In this document: piece by piece, positions 1 through 6,792 of the stretch | Numbering within the stretch: position 1 is the stretch's first letter | Layout: each line of letters opens with the position of its first letter | NCBI RefSeq assembly: GCF_000753795.1 | Contig: NZ_JPEO01000003.1 | Location: 62,001 to 126,000 of the forward strand | DNA: 64,000 nucleotides | Source of the DNA: Shewanella mangrovi | GTDB lineage: Bacteria > Pseudomonadota > Gammaproteobacteria > Enterobacterales > Shewanellaceae | Reading direction: 5' to 3' | Position numbers and translations under genes: made by a program | Notes under the pieces: model-generated | What the model saw: the letters and a program-made list of their open reading frames with translations, nothing else | Told to the model about the DNA's origin: nothing | Database searches by the model: none

Positions 1-1
1 C

Positions 2-43
2 GCTGCCACTGCACTTAAATTTATCCAACATTGTTTTGAGTAG
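2..43 (+). CDS. possible 3' end of a gene entering from the left edge
   Basis: Frame 2 is open from the window edge and stops with TAG at 41-43, just before the terminator at 69-108. The 13 visible residues could be the tail of a plus-strand protein converging on the quinone reductase gene. Too little is present to name a family, and the frame could be open by chance. Confidence 0.25.
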   Translation, partial: AATALKFIQHCFE

Positions 44-68
44 CCGCTGCGCCTCGCTAGCCACAATG

Positions 69-108
69 AAAAAGCCCATGGCGGATGATGTTCTGCCACG
101 GGCTTTTT
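69..108. terminator. bidirectional rho-independent terminator
   Basis: An A-run and GCCC at 69-77 pair with GGGC and a T-run at 100-108. The inner TGGC/GCCA pairing extends the stem. It lies just past the stop of the minus-strand gene ending at 121, so it can end that gene and anything arriving from the left. Confidence 0.8.
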
Positions 109-120
109 ATATTGCCAACC

Positions 121-642
121 TTACTGAATCGCGGCGCTGACTTGTTGCTTAAATTCAGCTAAACGCGCAGGTTCAACGTCCATTGAATTGAACAATACCA
201 ACGGCTCGGCATAGTGCATACCAACATACAATGCGTTGGCTTTCATCGGCGTTAGCACTTCATCCATAGTGCTTTGCACCAGCCCATCGGCTGAGTACAT
301 CTGTTCGCCGGCCCCCGCACTGGTGACTGCTAGCAGTGTTTTGCCTTTCAGCGCTTCACCACCTGGGCCAAATGCCCAGCCATAGCTCCACACCTGATTG
401 AAATAGGCTTTTAACATTGGCGTGATATTGAACCAATGCGTGGGATACAGGTACACAATACGATCTTTACCTGCATAAGCTTGCTGCTCTGCAGCAACAT
501 CAAAGCCATTAATATCGCTGCCATATAAACTTTCAAGATTGCGCACTTCAACGTCTGGTAATGTCGCCAGATGCTGCTCTACCGCCTTGATAACCTTGGA
601 TTGTTCCGGATAAGGATGAGACACAATCACCAATGTTTTCAT
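121..642 (-). CDS. flavodoxin-fold NAD(P)H:quinone oxidoreductase
   Basis: Soluble 173-residue protein of the flavodoxin-like NAD(P)H dehydrogenase (quinone) family, the group that includes KefF and MdaB. Such enzymes use FMN or FAD for two-electron reduction of quinones. The N-terminal beta strand followed by SHPYPEQSK matches the flavin-phosphate loop, and the stretch YPTHWFNITPMLKAYFNQVW then FGPGGEALKGK is the typical family core. The length is normal. There is no kefB/kefC potassium channel gene beside it, so a KefF-type regulatory role is not supported here. Together with the nearby NemR/CurA genes it suggests handling of quinone or electrophile stress, which is inference. Confidence 0.8.
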   Translation of the reverse strand: MKTLVIVSHPYPEQSKVIKAVEQHLATLPDVEVRNLESLYGSDINGFDVAAEQQAYAGKDRIVYLYPTHWFNITPMLKAYFNQVWSYGWAFGPGGEALKGKTLLAVTSAGAGEQMYSADGLVQSTMDEVLTPMKANALYVGMHYAEPLVLFNSMDVEPARLAEFKQQVSAAIQ

Positions 643-710
643 ACATACTCCTACAACTTATATTGTATTCAATCCTCACACCTCACTGGCGTTGGATTGA
701 ACAAAAGCGT

Positions 711-1928
711 TTACGCACTATGCTGGGTAGTCGCCGTCAGCGGCCGCTTTTGTAGCGACGTCAGCGTTAAAATAAAGGTCAACGCCATTACTGTGGCGGT
801 TAATGGCATATTGGCGCTGATGCCCATTTGGTCGATAGCAGTACCACTTAGCGACGCGCCAATAATGGCGGCAAGTTGTAATGCTGCAGAATAGAGCCCC
901 CCAGCGCTATCAGCCGCATCGGGCAGCGCGCGAGTTATCCATGTAGACCAGATAATGGGCAACACCGCGCCAAAGAATCCCCAAGATGCGATTAATACAA
1001 ACGCCAGTAAGTGCAGTTGCGGCCCGGCCAACAAGGCCAAGGCAACCAGCACCATGGCAATCGGCATACCGATAAGAATTTGTTTGAGTAGTCGCTGAAC
1101 CAGCACACCGGCAAAGGTTACACCAACAAAACTTGCCACCCCAAAGCACACCCAAGACAGCGAAATCTGTTCGATATTAAAATGCAGGTAACTCTCCATA
1201 TAGGGGCGCATATAGATATACAGCATTTGATTACCGGTAAAACTGAGCAACATAGCAGTAAATGCCAACATCACCCCCGGACGACGCAGTAACTTTCCCA
1301 TACCATCGCTGTGATGCACGCTCGCAGCAGTAACACTTGGCACACTAAACCACTGCAATAGCAGCACCCCAACAGACAATATGCCAACGGTGGTAAAGAC
1401 CGCTCGCCAGCCAAAGATATCCCCCAAGTAGCTACCTAAAGGCGCCGCAACAACCAGCGCTAACGACACGCCGGAGAAGATAATGGAAAATGCTGATGCT
1501 ACCCGTTCAGCCGGTACCAACTGCATCGTCACGGGTGTCAAAATGGCCCAAAAGCCGCCGATGGCAATGCCAAGCACAACACGAGCAACGAGTAACAGCC
1601 AGAGATTACTGGCCACTGATGTCATCACACAGGACAACACTAACAGTAATGAAAAACTCAAAATGAGTTTACGACGGTCGACCCGTTTAAAGAGTGCAGG
1701 CAGCACTAAACCACTGAGCATGGCGAGCGTGGCCGTTGTCGAAATCATCTGTCCTGCGACGCCGGTTGAAACATCCAACGCCTTAGCCATCTCGGTTAAC
1801 AAACTGACCGGCAGCAACTCTGCCGAGATCAAAACCGCGACGCCCAGCATCAGTGAAATAATGGCCGCCCACTTAGATTGAGGTTTTATCGAGGGTTCTG
1901 CTTTTACGTGCATTATCGAACGGCTCAT
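711..1928 (-). CDS. MFS efflux transporter, NepI/AraJ type
   Basis: Twelve-helix major facilitator superfamily transporter of 405 residues in the inner membrane. The N-terminal helix with the AELLPVSLLTEMA stretch, GQMISTTATLAML, the loop RVDRRK after TM2 and LGIAIGGFWAI in TM4 resemble the drug:H+ antiporter-1 subgroup containing E. coli NepI (purine ribonucleoside efflux). Substrate cannot be read from sequence. The start used gives a short cytoplasmic tail; an internal Met at residue 6 is an alternative, and neither has a strong ribosome site. It is transcribed away from the NemR-type regulator, with about 300 bp between the two starts, so shared control is possible but not shown. Confidence 0.8.
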   Translation of the reverse strand: MSRSIMHVKAEPSIKPQSKWAAIISLMLGVAVLISAELLPVSLLTEMAKALDVSTGVAGQMISTTATLAMLSGLVLPALFKRVDRRKLILSFSLLLVLSCVMTSVASNLWLLLVARVVLGIAIGGFWAILTPVTMQLVPAERVASAFSIIFSGVSLALVVAAPLGSYLGDIFGWRAVFTTVGILSVGVLLLQWFSVPSVTAASVHHSDGMGKLLRRPGVMLAFTAMLLSFTGNQMLYIYMRPYMESYLHFNIEQISLSWVCFGVASFVGVTFAGVLVQRLLKQILIGMPIAMVLVALALLAGPQLHLLAFVLIASWGFFGAVLPIIWSTWITRALPDAADSAGGLYSAALQLAAIIGASLSGTAIDQMGISANMPLTATVMALTFILTLTSLQKRPLTATTQHSA

Positions 1929-2199
1929 AGACGTGTTACTGCTCCACGATATTTCGGATAACGGCCCATAACGGAGGCATTACCCAAGGATTTAGGGACA
2001 ATATTGTAAAAGCCGAGCCATGATTTCGTTTGCCTATCCCTCGTAGTTACTTGCCTATTATTACAAACAGCAAGTACGCATCAGTATATGTTAGGCCTAG
2101 TTATTGGCCGTTATTCTAGATAGGATTGCCCAATATTTGGCTGTTAACGTCTTTTCGATAACCTGCTTGAGAATGAGCTGATTAGGGATTTTAGCAACC

Positions 2200-2214
2200 T
2201 AGACGACTGGTCTA
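2200..2214. promoter_or_regulatory. NemR-type operator upstream of nemR
   Basis: The 15-mer TAGACGACTGGTCTA has perfect TAGAC/GTCTA arms. It lies 21 bp before the regulator's start codon. An identical copy precedes the reductase gene at 2884-2898, which points to one regulator acting on both. It resembles the TAGAC..GTCTA half-sites known for NemR-family regulators. Confidence 0.75.
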
Positions 2215-2235
2215 ATTGCTGTTAGGATCGGCGCC

Positions 2236-2829
2236 ATGAACGGAAAAACACACGACACTCGACAGCACATTCTTGATGTGGGTTATCAACTGGTATTGCA
2301 AAAAGGCTTTACCGGGATGGGCTTGTCAGAACTACTTAAAACCGCAGACGTCCCCAAAGGCTCGTTCTATCATTACTTTGCCTCTAAAGAGCAACTCGGC
2401 GTGGTCTTAGTGGAACAATATTTTCAGCGGCATCTGAGTTTTATGCTGCAAATTTTTCAGCAAAGTAACCTCAGCCAATTTGAAAAGCTGATGCAGTATT
2501 GGCAAGCATGGGTGGAGCATAACAGTCCACAATGTGCCAATGGCAAATGTCTGGTGGTCAAGCTTGCTGGTGAAGTCTCAGACTTCTCGGAACCGATGCG
2601 CATGGCGTTGTTAACGGGCACAGAACAGGTGATCACTCACCTAACTACTGCACTTAGTGAAGGTTGCCAGCAAGGTGAATTCCATTTAAGCGATAGCCGT
2701 CAAACCGCTGAACTGCTGTATAACATGTGGTTGGGTGCCAGTTTATTGGTCAAAATCCGTCTCGATGATTCCACTTTACAACATGCACTGCAAACCACTG
2801 AGCAACTGCTCACCCAACCTCAGCGTTGA
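2236..2829 (+). CDS. nemR: TetR-family electrophile-responsive repressor, NemR type
   Basis: TetR-family transcription regulator of 197 residues. The N-terminal helix-turn-helix is very close to E. coli NemR: KGFTGMGLSELLKTADVPKG followed by SFYHYF, then the SKE turn. NemR senses reactive electrophiles and hypochlorite through cysteines; the key region GCLTVKL of NemR is present here as GKCLVVKL near residue 99, with another Cys a few residues earlier, so redox or electrophile sensing is plausible. The ribosome site AGGA lies 8 nt before the ATG. A matching operator sits just upstream (autoregulation) and again before curA. In E. coli NemR controls nemA and gloA; here the linked target is a CurA-type reductase instead. 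Confidence 0.85.
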   Translation: MNGKTHDTRQHILDVGYQLVLQKGFTGMGLSELLKTADVPKGSFYHYFASKEQLGVVLVEQYFQRHLSFMLQIFQQSNLSQFEKLMQYWQAWVEHNSPQCANGKCLVVKLAGEVSDFSEPMRMALLTGTEQVITHLTTALSEGCQQGEFHLSDSRQTAELLYNMWLGASLLVKIRLDDSTLQHALQTTEQLLTQPQR

Positions 2830-2847
2830 TCATTTAGCTAACTGAGC

Positions 2848-2872
2848 CCGCTTATTGAGTAAGCGGTTTTTT
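2848..2872 (+). terminator. rho-independent terminator after nemR
   Basis: CCGCTTA at 2848-2854 pairs with TAAGCGG at 2860-2866, followed by six T. It separates nemR from curA, so the second operator and its own promoter must drive curA. Confidence 0.85.
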
Positions 2873-2883
2873 ACCTCAACAAC

Positions 2884-2898
2884 TAGACGACTGGTCTA
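2884..2898. promoter_or_regulatory. NemR-type operator upstream of curA
   Basis: Exact copy of the 15-bp operator at 2200-2214 (TAGACGACTGGTCTA), placed 15 bp before the curA start codon and right after the nemR terminator. The position would block transcription or initiation when bound. Confidence 0.75.
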
Positions 2899-2913
2899 AT
2901 TTAACAGGACAAT

Positions 2914-3951
2914 ATGATGACTGATAAAACCAACCAACGCATAGTACTCGCTTCGCGCCCAGTCGGTGCTCCAACTGCGGCCAACTTTCGCATAGAGCAA
3001 GTGGCAAAACCTGTTCCAGCTGAGGGCGAAGTGCTACTGCGTAATATCTACCTATCACTAGATCCCTATATGCGTGGCCGTATGAGTGATGCCGCCTCCT
3101 ATGCTGATCCAGTCGCCATCGACGATGTCATGGTCGGCGGCGCCGTCTGCCAAGTTGAAGCATCTAATCATCCTGATTATGAAGTGGGAGAATGGGTGCT
3201 CACCTACCAAGCAGGCTGGCAGCAATATGCGCTCGCCGACGCTCAGGATTTCGTTAAATTGGGTAAACACCCAGAGCATCCGTCCTATGCACTAGGCATT
3301 ATGGGAATGCCGGGCTTTACCGCCTATGTTGGGCTGCTCGACATTGGCGAACCTAAGCCGGGTGAAACCGTAGTGGTCGCGGCAGCCACTGGTCCAGTAG
3401 GCGCGACTGTCGGTCAAATTGCCAAAATTAAAGGATGCCGCGCGGTCGGTATCGCGGGTAGCGCAGAGAAATGCCGCCATGCGGTCGAAGTACTCGGCTT
3501 TGATGCCTGTATCGACCACCGTGCTCCCGATTTTGCAGCACAGTTAGCGGCAGCATGTAATGATGGTATTGACGTCTATTTTGAAAATGTCGGTGGCAAA
3601 GTATTTGATAGCGTCATTCCACTGCTCAATGCGCATGCGCGTATTCCGCTGTGTGGCTTGGTATCACAATATAACGCCACAGAATTACCCCAAGGCCCGG
3701 ATCGTCTGGGTCTGCTGATGGTGCAACTGCTGGTTAAGCGTATTAAGGTGCAAGGCTTTATTATCTTTGATGGCAACCAACACCGCTATCCGGCCTTTGC
3801 CAAAGATATGCAGCAATGGCTGAGTGAAGGCAAAATTCACTATCGTGAGCAACTGGAGCAAGGATTAGCTAACGCGCCGCAACAATTGATCAACCTACTG
3901 GAGGGTAAAAACTTCGGCAAAGTGGTGATTCAAGTCAACCCACCGCTGTAA
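2914..3951 (+). CDS. curA: NADPH-dependent 2-alkenal/curcumin reductase, CurA family
   Basis: Medium-chain dehydrogenase/reductase of 345 residues, zinc-independent, in the family of E. coli CurA (YncB) and leukotriene B4 12-hydroxydehydrogenase. These enzymes reduce activated double bonds of alpha,beta-unsaturated carbonyls with NADPH. Visible marks: LSLDPYMRGRMSD near residue 55, the Rossmann stretch VVAAATGPVGATVGQIAK near 155 and ENVGGKVFD near 215. Length is as in the family. Two adjacent ATG codons could start it; AGGA is 4 nt from the first and 7 nt from the second, so the second (2917) may be preferred. The operator shared with nemR suggests induction by reactive aldehydes or quinones. 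Confidence 0.88.
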   Translation: MMTDKTNQRIVLASRPVGAPTAANFRIEQVAKPVPAEGEVLLRNIYLSLDPYMRGRMSDAASYADPVAIDDVMVGGAVCQVEASNHPDYEVGEWVLTYQAGWQQYALADAQDFVKLGKHPEHPSYALGIMGMPGFTAYVGLLDIGEPKPGETVVVAAATGPVGATVGQIAKIKGCRAVGIAGSAEKCRHAVEVLGFDACIDHRAPDFAAQLAAACNDGIDVYFENVGGKVFDSVIPLLNAHARIPLCGLVSQYNATELPQGPDRLGLLMVQLLVKRIKVQGFIIFDGNQHRYPAFAKDMQQWLSEGKIHYREQLEQGLANAPQQLINLLEGKNFGKVVIQVNPPL

Positions 3952-3965
3952 TCACTTGCCGACGA

Positions 3966-3996
3966 AAAGGCCGCAGCCAATTCGGCAGCGGTCTTT
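3966..3996 (+). terminator. stem-loop after curA
   Basis: AAAGGCCGC pairs with GCGGTCTTT (one G-U) around a loop that can itself pair through CC/GG. The downstream T-run is short, so termination may be partial. Confidence 0.55.
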
Positions 3997-4114
3997 GCCA
4001 ACTTGAGCAACGGCAGCTTTCGCCCGCTTAGGCATTGCGGGTATTAGCCTATCTAGCGATTATTCAAGAGCGAGTTTTCGCACTCGAAACAGTACATTAC
4101 GCCAGGCCTAATCC

Positions 4115-4155
4115 AAAAAAATCCCTCAGTACGTGATGTTACTGCGGGATTTTTT
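4115..4155. terminator. bidirectional terminator between curA and the YeeE-type gene
   Basis: A-run plus ATCCC and CAGTA at 4115-4131 pair with TACTG and GGGAT plus a T-run at 4140-4155. It ends the minus-strand transporter gene whose stop is at 4172 and can also stop plus-strand transcripts. Confidence 0.8.
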
Positions 4156-4171
4156 GTAAGTTCAGCGTCGC

Positions 4172-5419
4172 TTACAGCAAGCGCTTACGCAGCATATTGC
4201 CCAGCACACCGCCAGTAATCATCACCAGCAAAAACACCCAACCAGAGAGTGAGAAGTTTGCAATTGGGGTAAACAGCGCACCAACATTACAACCATTTGC
4301 AAAGCGTGTTCCGAATCCCATCGACAACCCGGCAACCGCCAGCAATGCGACTTCCATTGCCGATAATGGCAGCCGAGAAAAACCACTGGCAAATCGACCC
4401 GCCAGCAGCAACGACACCAAAGCACCGATAATAATACCGATGTTTTGTACGGTTACCGCATGGCTAAAAAACGGCATAGTGAACGCCTGTACCGACTTAT
4501 GACTAAACGCTGCAACATCGGCGGCATCAACACCGCACAAAATCAGCAAGCGGCCAAACCACAGTCCGAATGGCGTAGAAGCTCCCCAGCCAGAACCGGT
4601 AACGCCCATCAACAACATAAACATCAGCACGATCACTGCAATCCCTGTAATGGGCGACCAGCGCGCAATAAACAGTGCATGGTAGGTTTCACGACTAAAA
4701 AAGCGCTGCTGTGTCAGCTCAATACCACTGCCTTGCTGCTGTTCAACTTCACTGTGCACCCCAATAAAGCTGCCCTGCTCGCGGCGGCTGCGCTCATAGC
4801 GAATGGCAAACCAACTCACGATGCTGGCGAATAACGCAGTCAACAGCATTGCACCGAGATACCCACCAAGTGGATCGGTACTAAATAGATCCGGTAAAAA
4901 GACCCCTTTATTTGGGAAACTCGCCGATGACACCCAAGTGTCGCGGATCCAGCTTTGAGTTGCTTGCAAAGGAAAACCTAAAAATACGCCCATCCCAAAA
5001 AACAACAGTGCTATCGCCGGACGCAACACATTACTAGAAAAGTAGGTCAACACACCTGACGCGCAGCAGCCGGCAATCGCCATACCAAAACCGAACATCA
5101 AACCACCGACCAGTAACCCGACATTAAGCGGCTTCACCCATAACTTCACCGCGCTGACATCTTGCTGGATCAGTAAGGCACAGGTCGCAAGCGCCGTGAG
5201 TACAAACAACAACATCAGATGCCGCAATAAACGAGTCGACCCGGCGCGATAAGCGCGATTTACACTACCAGCAAAGCCAAGAGAGGCTCGGCTCAGCGCG
5301 TAACCCAATCCCAAGCCAACTAACAAACGAAAGAAAATACTGCCATCGAGCCACAAAGCTCCAGCAATGACGGTTAACGCTAACAACACGGCGCCACTGA
5401 TATGTTCTTTAAGATTCAC
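4172..5419 (-). CDS. YeeE/YedE-family sulfur-compound transporter
   Basis: Polytopic inner-membrane protein of 415 residues in the YeeE/YedE (TsuA-like) family. Characterised members import thiosulfate; YedE relatives are linked to selenium. It holds two copies of the family core: GFGMAIAGCCASGVLTYFSS around residue 105 and GFGTRFANGCNVGALFTPIA near 375. The membrane cysteines in the GC motifs are those that relay thiosulfate in TsuA by known structure. No TusA-like sulfur-carrier gene lies beside it, unlike yeeE-yeeD in E. coli. The start is GTG at 5419: an upstream TTG would add five residues but overlaps GGAG, which sits 7 nt before this GTG. Confidence 0.85.
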   Translation of the reverse strand: MNLKEHISGAVLLALTVIAGALWLDGSIFFRLLVGLGLGYALSRASLGFAGSVNRAYRAGSTRLLRHLMLLFVLTALATCALLIQQDVSAVKLWVKPLNVGLLVGGLMFGFGMAIAGCCASGVLTYFSSNVLRPAIALLFFGMGVFLGFPLQATQSWIRDTWVSSASFPNKGVFLPDLFSTDPLGGYLGAMLLTALFASIVSWFAIRYERSRREQGSFIGVHSEVEQQQGSGIELTQQRFFSRETYHALFIARWSPITGIAVIVLMFMLLMGVTGSGWGASTPFGLWFGRLLILCGVDAADVAAFSHKSVQAFTMPFFSHAVTVQNIGIIIGALVSLLLAGRFASGFSRLPLSAMEVALLAVAGLSMGFGTRFANGCNVGALFTPIANFSLSGWVFLLVMITGGVLGNMLRKRLL

Positions 5420-5426
5420 CTTTACG

Positions 5427-5430
5427 CTCC
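5427..5430 (-). promoter_or_regulatory. Shine-Dalgarno that fixes the GTG start of the YeeE-type gene
   Basis: GGAG on the minus strand with a 7-nt spacer to GTG at 5419-5417. A longer frame starting at TTG 5434 would contain this site, so GTG is the likely start. Confidence 0.7.
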
Positions 5431-5488
5431 ACAACTACACGGCGCTTCTTATTGACCGCAAAATAAGCGGCATAATTTACCTAAGAAT

Positions 5489-5631
5489 CCGGTTCTTTAA
5501 AACCGGACAGTTAGACTAAAGTTGAATAATAAAGAGCTCGTCTCAGCTACGGACGCCAAGTCTTGAGGCGTCGCGTAAGCCGTCGACACAAGGTGATGTT
5601 TGCCAGCATTAACCGCACAACAAACATCACC
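5489..5631. repeat. three inverted repeats between two minus-strand genes
   Basis: This 203-bp gap holds CCGGTT/AACCGG at 5489-5506, GACGCC/GGCGTC at 5552-5572 and a perfect 11-bp repeat, GGTGATGTTTG at 5592-5602 against CAAACATCACC at 5621-5631. The last begins only 7 nt after the stop codon of the DUF1624 gene and could be a transcript end without a T-run. The first two lie before the YeeE-type gene and could be operators. Confidence 0.5.
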
Positions 5632-5637
5632 CAAAGA

Positions 5638-6792
5638 TTAAAGGTATTTTACCCACGCCAATTGAGTACGCCGTTTGAACGCGGCAAAGCGTTTGGTGGG
5701 CCAGTAAAGTAAGGCTATCACGAACACCGTTAGCAACCAGATGTAGCCAATACTACTGACGCCAAATAGCTGACCATAGTTAGGGCCCCACAGACCGATG
5801 GCAACTTGATACATGATAAGCAGCAAATAGAGGTGTACCAGATAGAAAAACATCGGTGCGCCGCCAAAATGTGCCAGTACCTTCGCGATGGCTTGCCCCC
5901 ATGGATGCTGAATCCGCTCCATTTGCCACAAGCCGATAAACATCACTCCCAGTGTTAACAACAGAAATGCCAATGATGGCGGATACTTAGTGAGATTCAG
6001 TAGCGACATCACACTGAGGAGCAAAGATTCACTATGCTGCCAAGGCAGGGTTTCGCCATAAATATTAGCGCCACGCAGTAACGCAAATAAGGCCAAGCAC
6101 GCCACGGCTAAACCAAGCAGCCAGCGTTGCCGCACTCCAGCATTAGTGGCTTTGCTATATAGAGGCCCGGCCACATAACCGAAGAGGATAACCCCAATCC
6201 ATGGCAACACCGGATAACTCACTTTGACATTGATAATACTATCGCTGAGCAGATAACCGCGATCATGCAAGATAGTCCATGCACTGTAACCCCATTCGTT
6301 CGGCGCAAACTGAATTGAGGTTAGCCCGTTATGACCAAAGACCAGCACTGCCGCCAGCATCAACAAGCCCCAGCGAGGTAATCGATGCAGCACAGCTAAG
6401 GCCAACATACTCAAGCCTATTGCCCACATCACCTGTAAATAGAGCGTGTGGTAACTACCCATCCAGCTAAAGCTAATCAGCGTAACTTCCAATAAGATTA
6501 AAAATAGGCCGCGTTGGACGAGAAAACGAGTTACTGGTCGCTGACCAGTCGTGCCGCTATGCTGATACAACCATGCTGACAAGCCGGTTAAAAACACAAA
6601 CGTCGGCGCACACAAATGCGCAGCTAAGCGACTGAAATATAACGCTGGCGGCGTAGTATTGAGCTCCATAGGATCTGTCACCTGCAGATGCAGGAAAAAA
6701 CGCTCGCGCACATGATCAAGCACCATAATCAGCATCACTAAGCCACGCATCATGTCGATACTGTTAATCCGCTGTTTGAGATCAGAAGCCAT
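5638..6792 (-). CDS. DUF1624-type polytopic membrane protein (heparan-alpha-glucosaminide acetyltransferase-like)
   Basis: Integral membrane protein of 384 residues with about ten hydrophobic helices. The N-terminus RINSIDMMRGLVMLIMVLDH with HVRERF, then LCAPTFVFLTG, is the hallmark of the DUF1624/YeiB-like acyltransferase superfamily, in which a membrane His near the first helix is thought to accept acetyl groups. The acceptor is unknown. Its start overlaps the 3' end of the TonB receptor gene by 11 bp, so the two are translationally coupled in one operon. That link suggests modification of something related to the receptor's ligand or envelope, which is inference. Confidence 0.75.
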   Translation of the reverse strand: MASDLKQRINSIDMMRGLVMLIMVLDHVRERFFLHLQVTDPMELNTTPPALYFSRLAAHLCAPTFVFLTGLSAWLYQHSGTTGQRPVTRFLVQRGLFLILLEVTLISFSWMGSYHTLYLQVMWAIGLSMLALAVLHRLPRWGLLMLAAVLVFGHNGLTSIQFAPNEWGYSAWTILHDRGYLLSDSIINVKVSYPVLPWIGVILFGYVAGPLYSKATNAGVRQRWLLGLAVACLALFALLRGANIYGETLPWQHSESLLLSVMSLLNLTKYPPSLAFLLLTLGVMFIGLWQMERIQHPWGQAIAKVLAHFGGAPMFFYLVHLYLLLIMYQVAIGLWGPNYGQLFGVSSIGYIWLLTVFVIALLYWPTKRFAAFKRRTQLAWVKYL

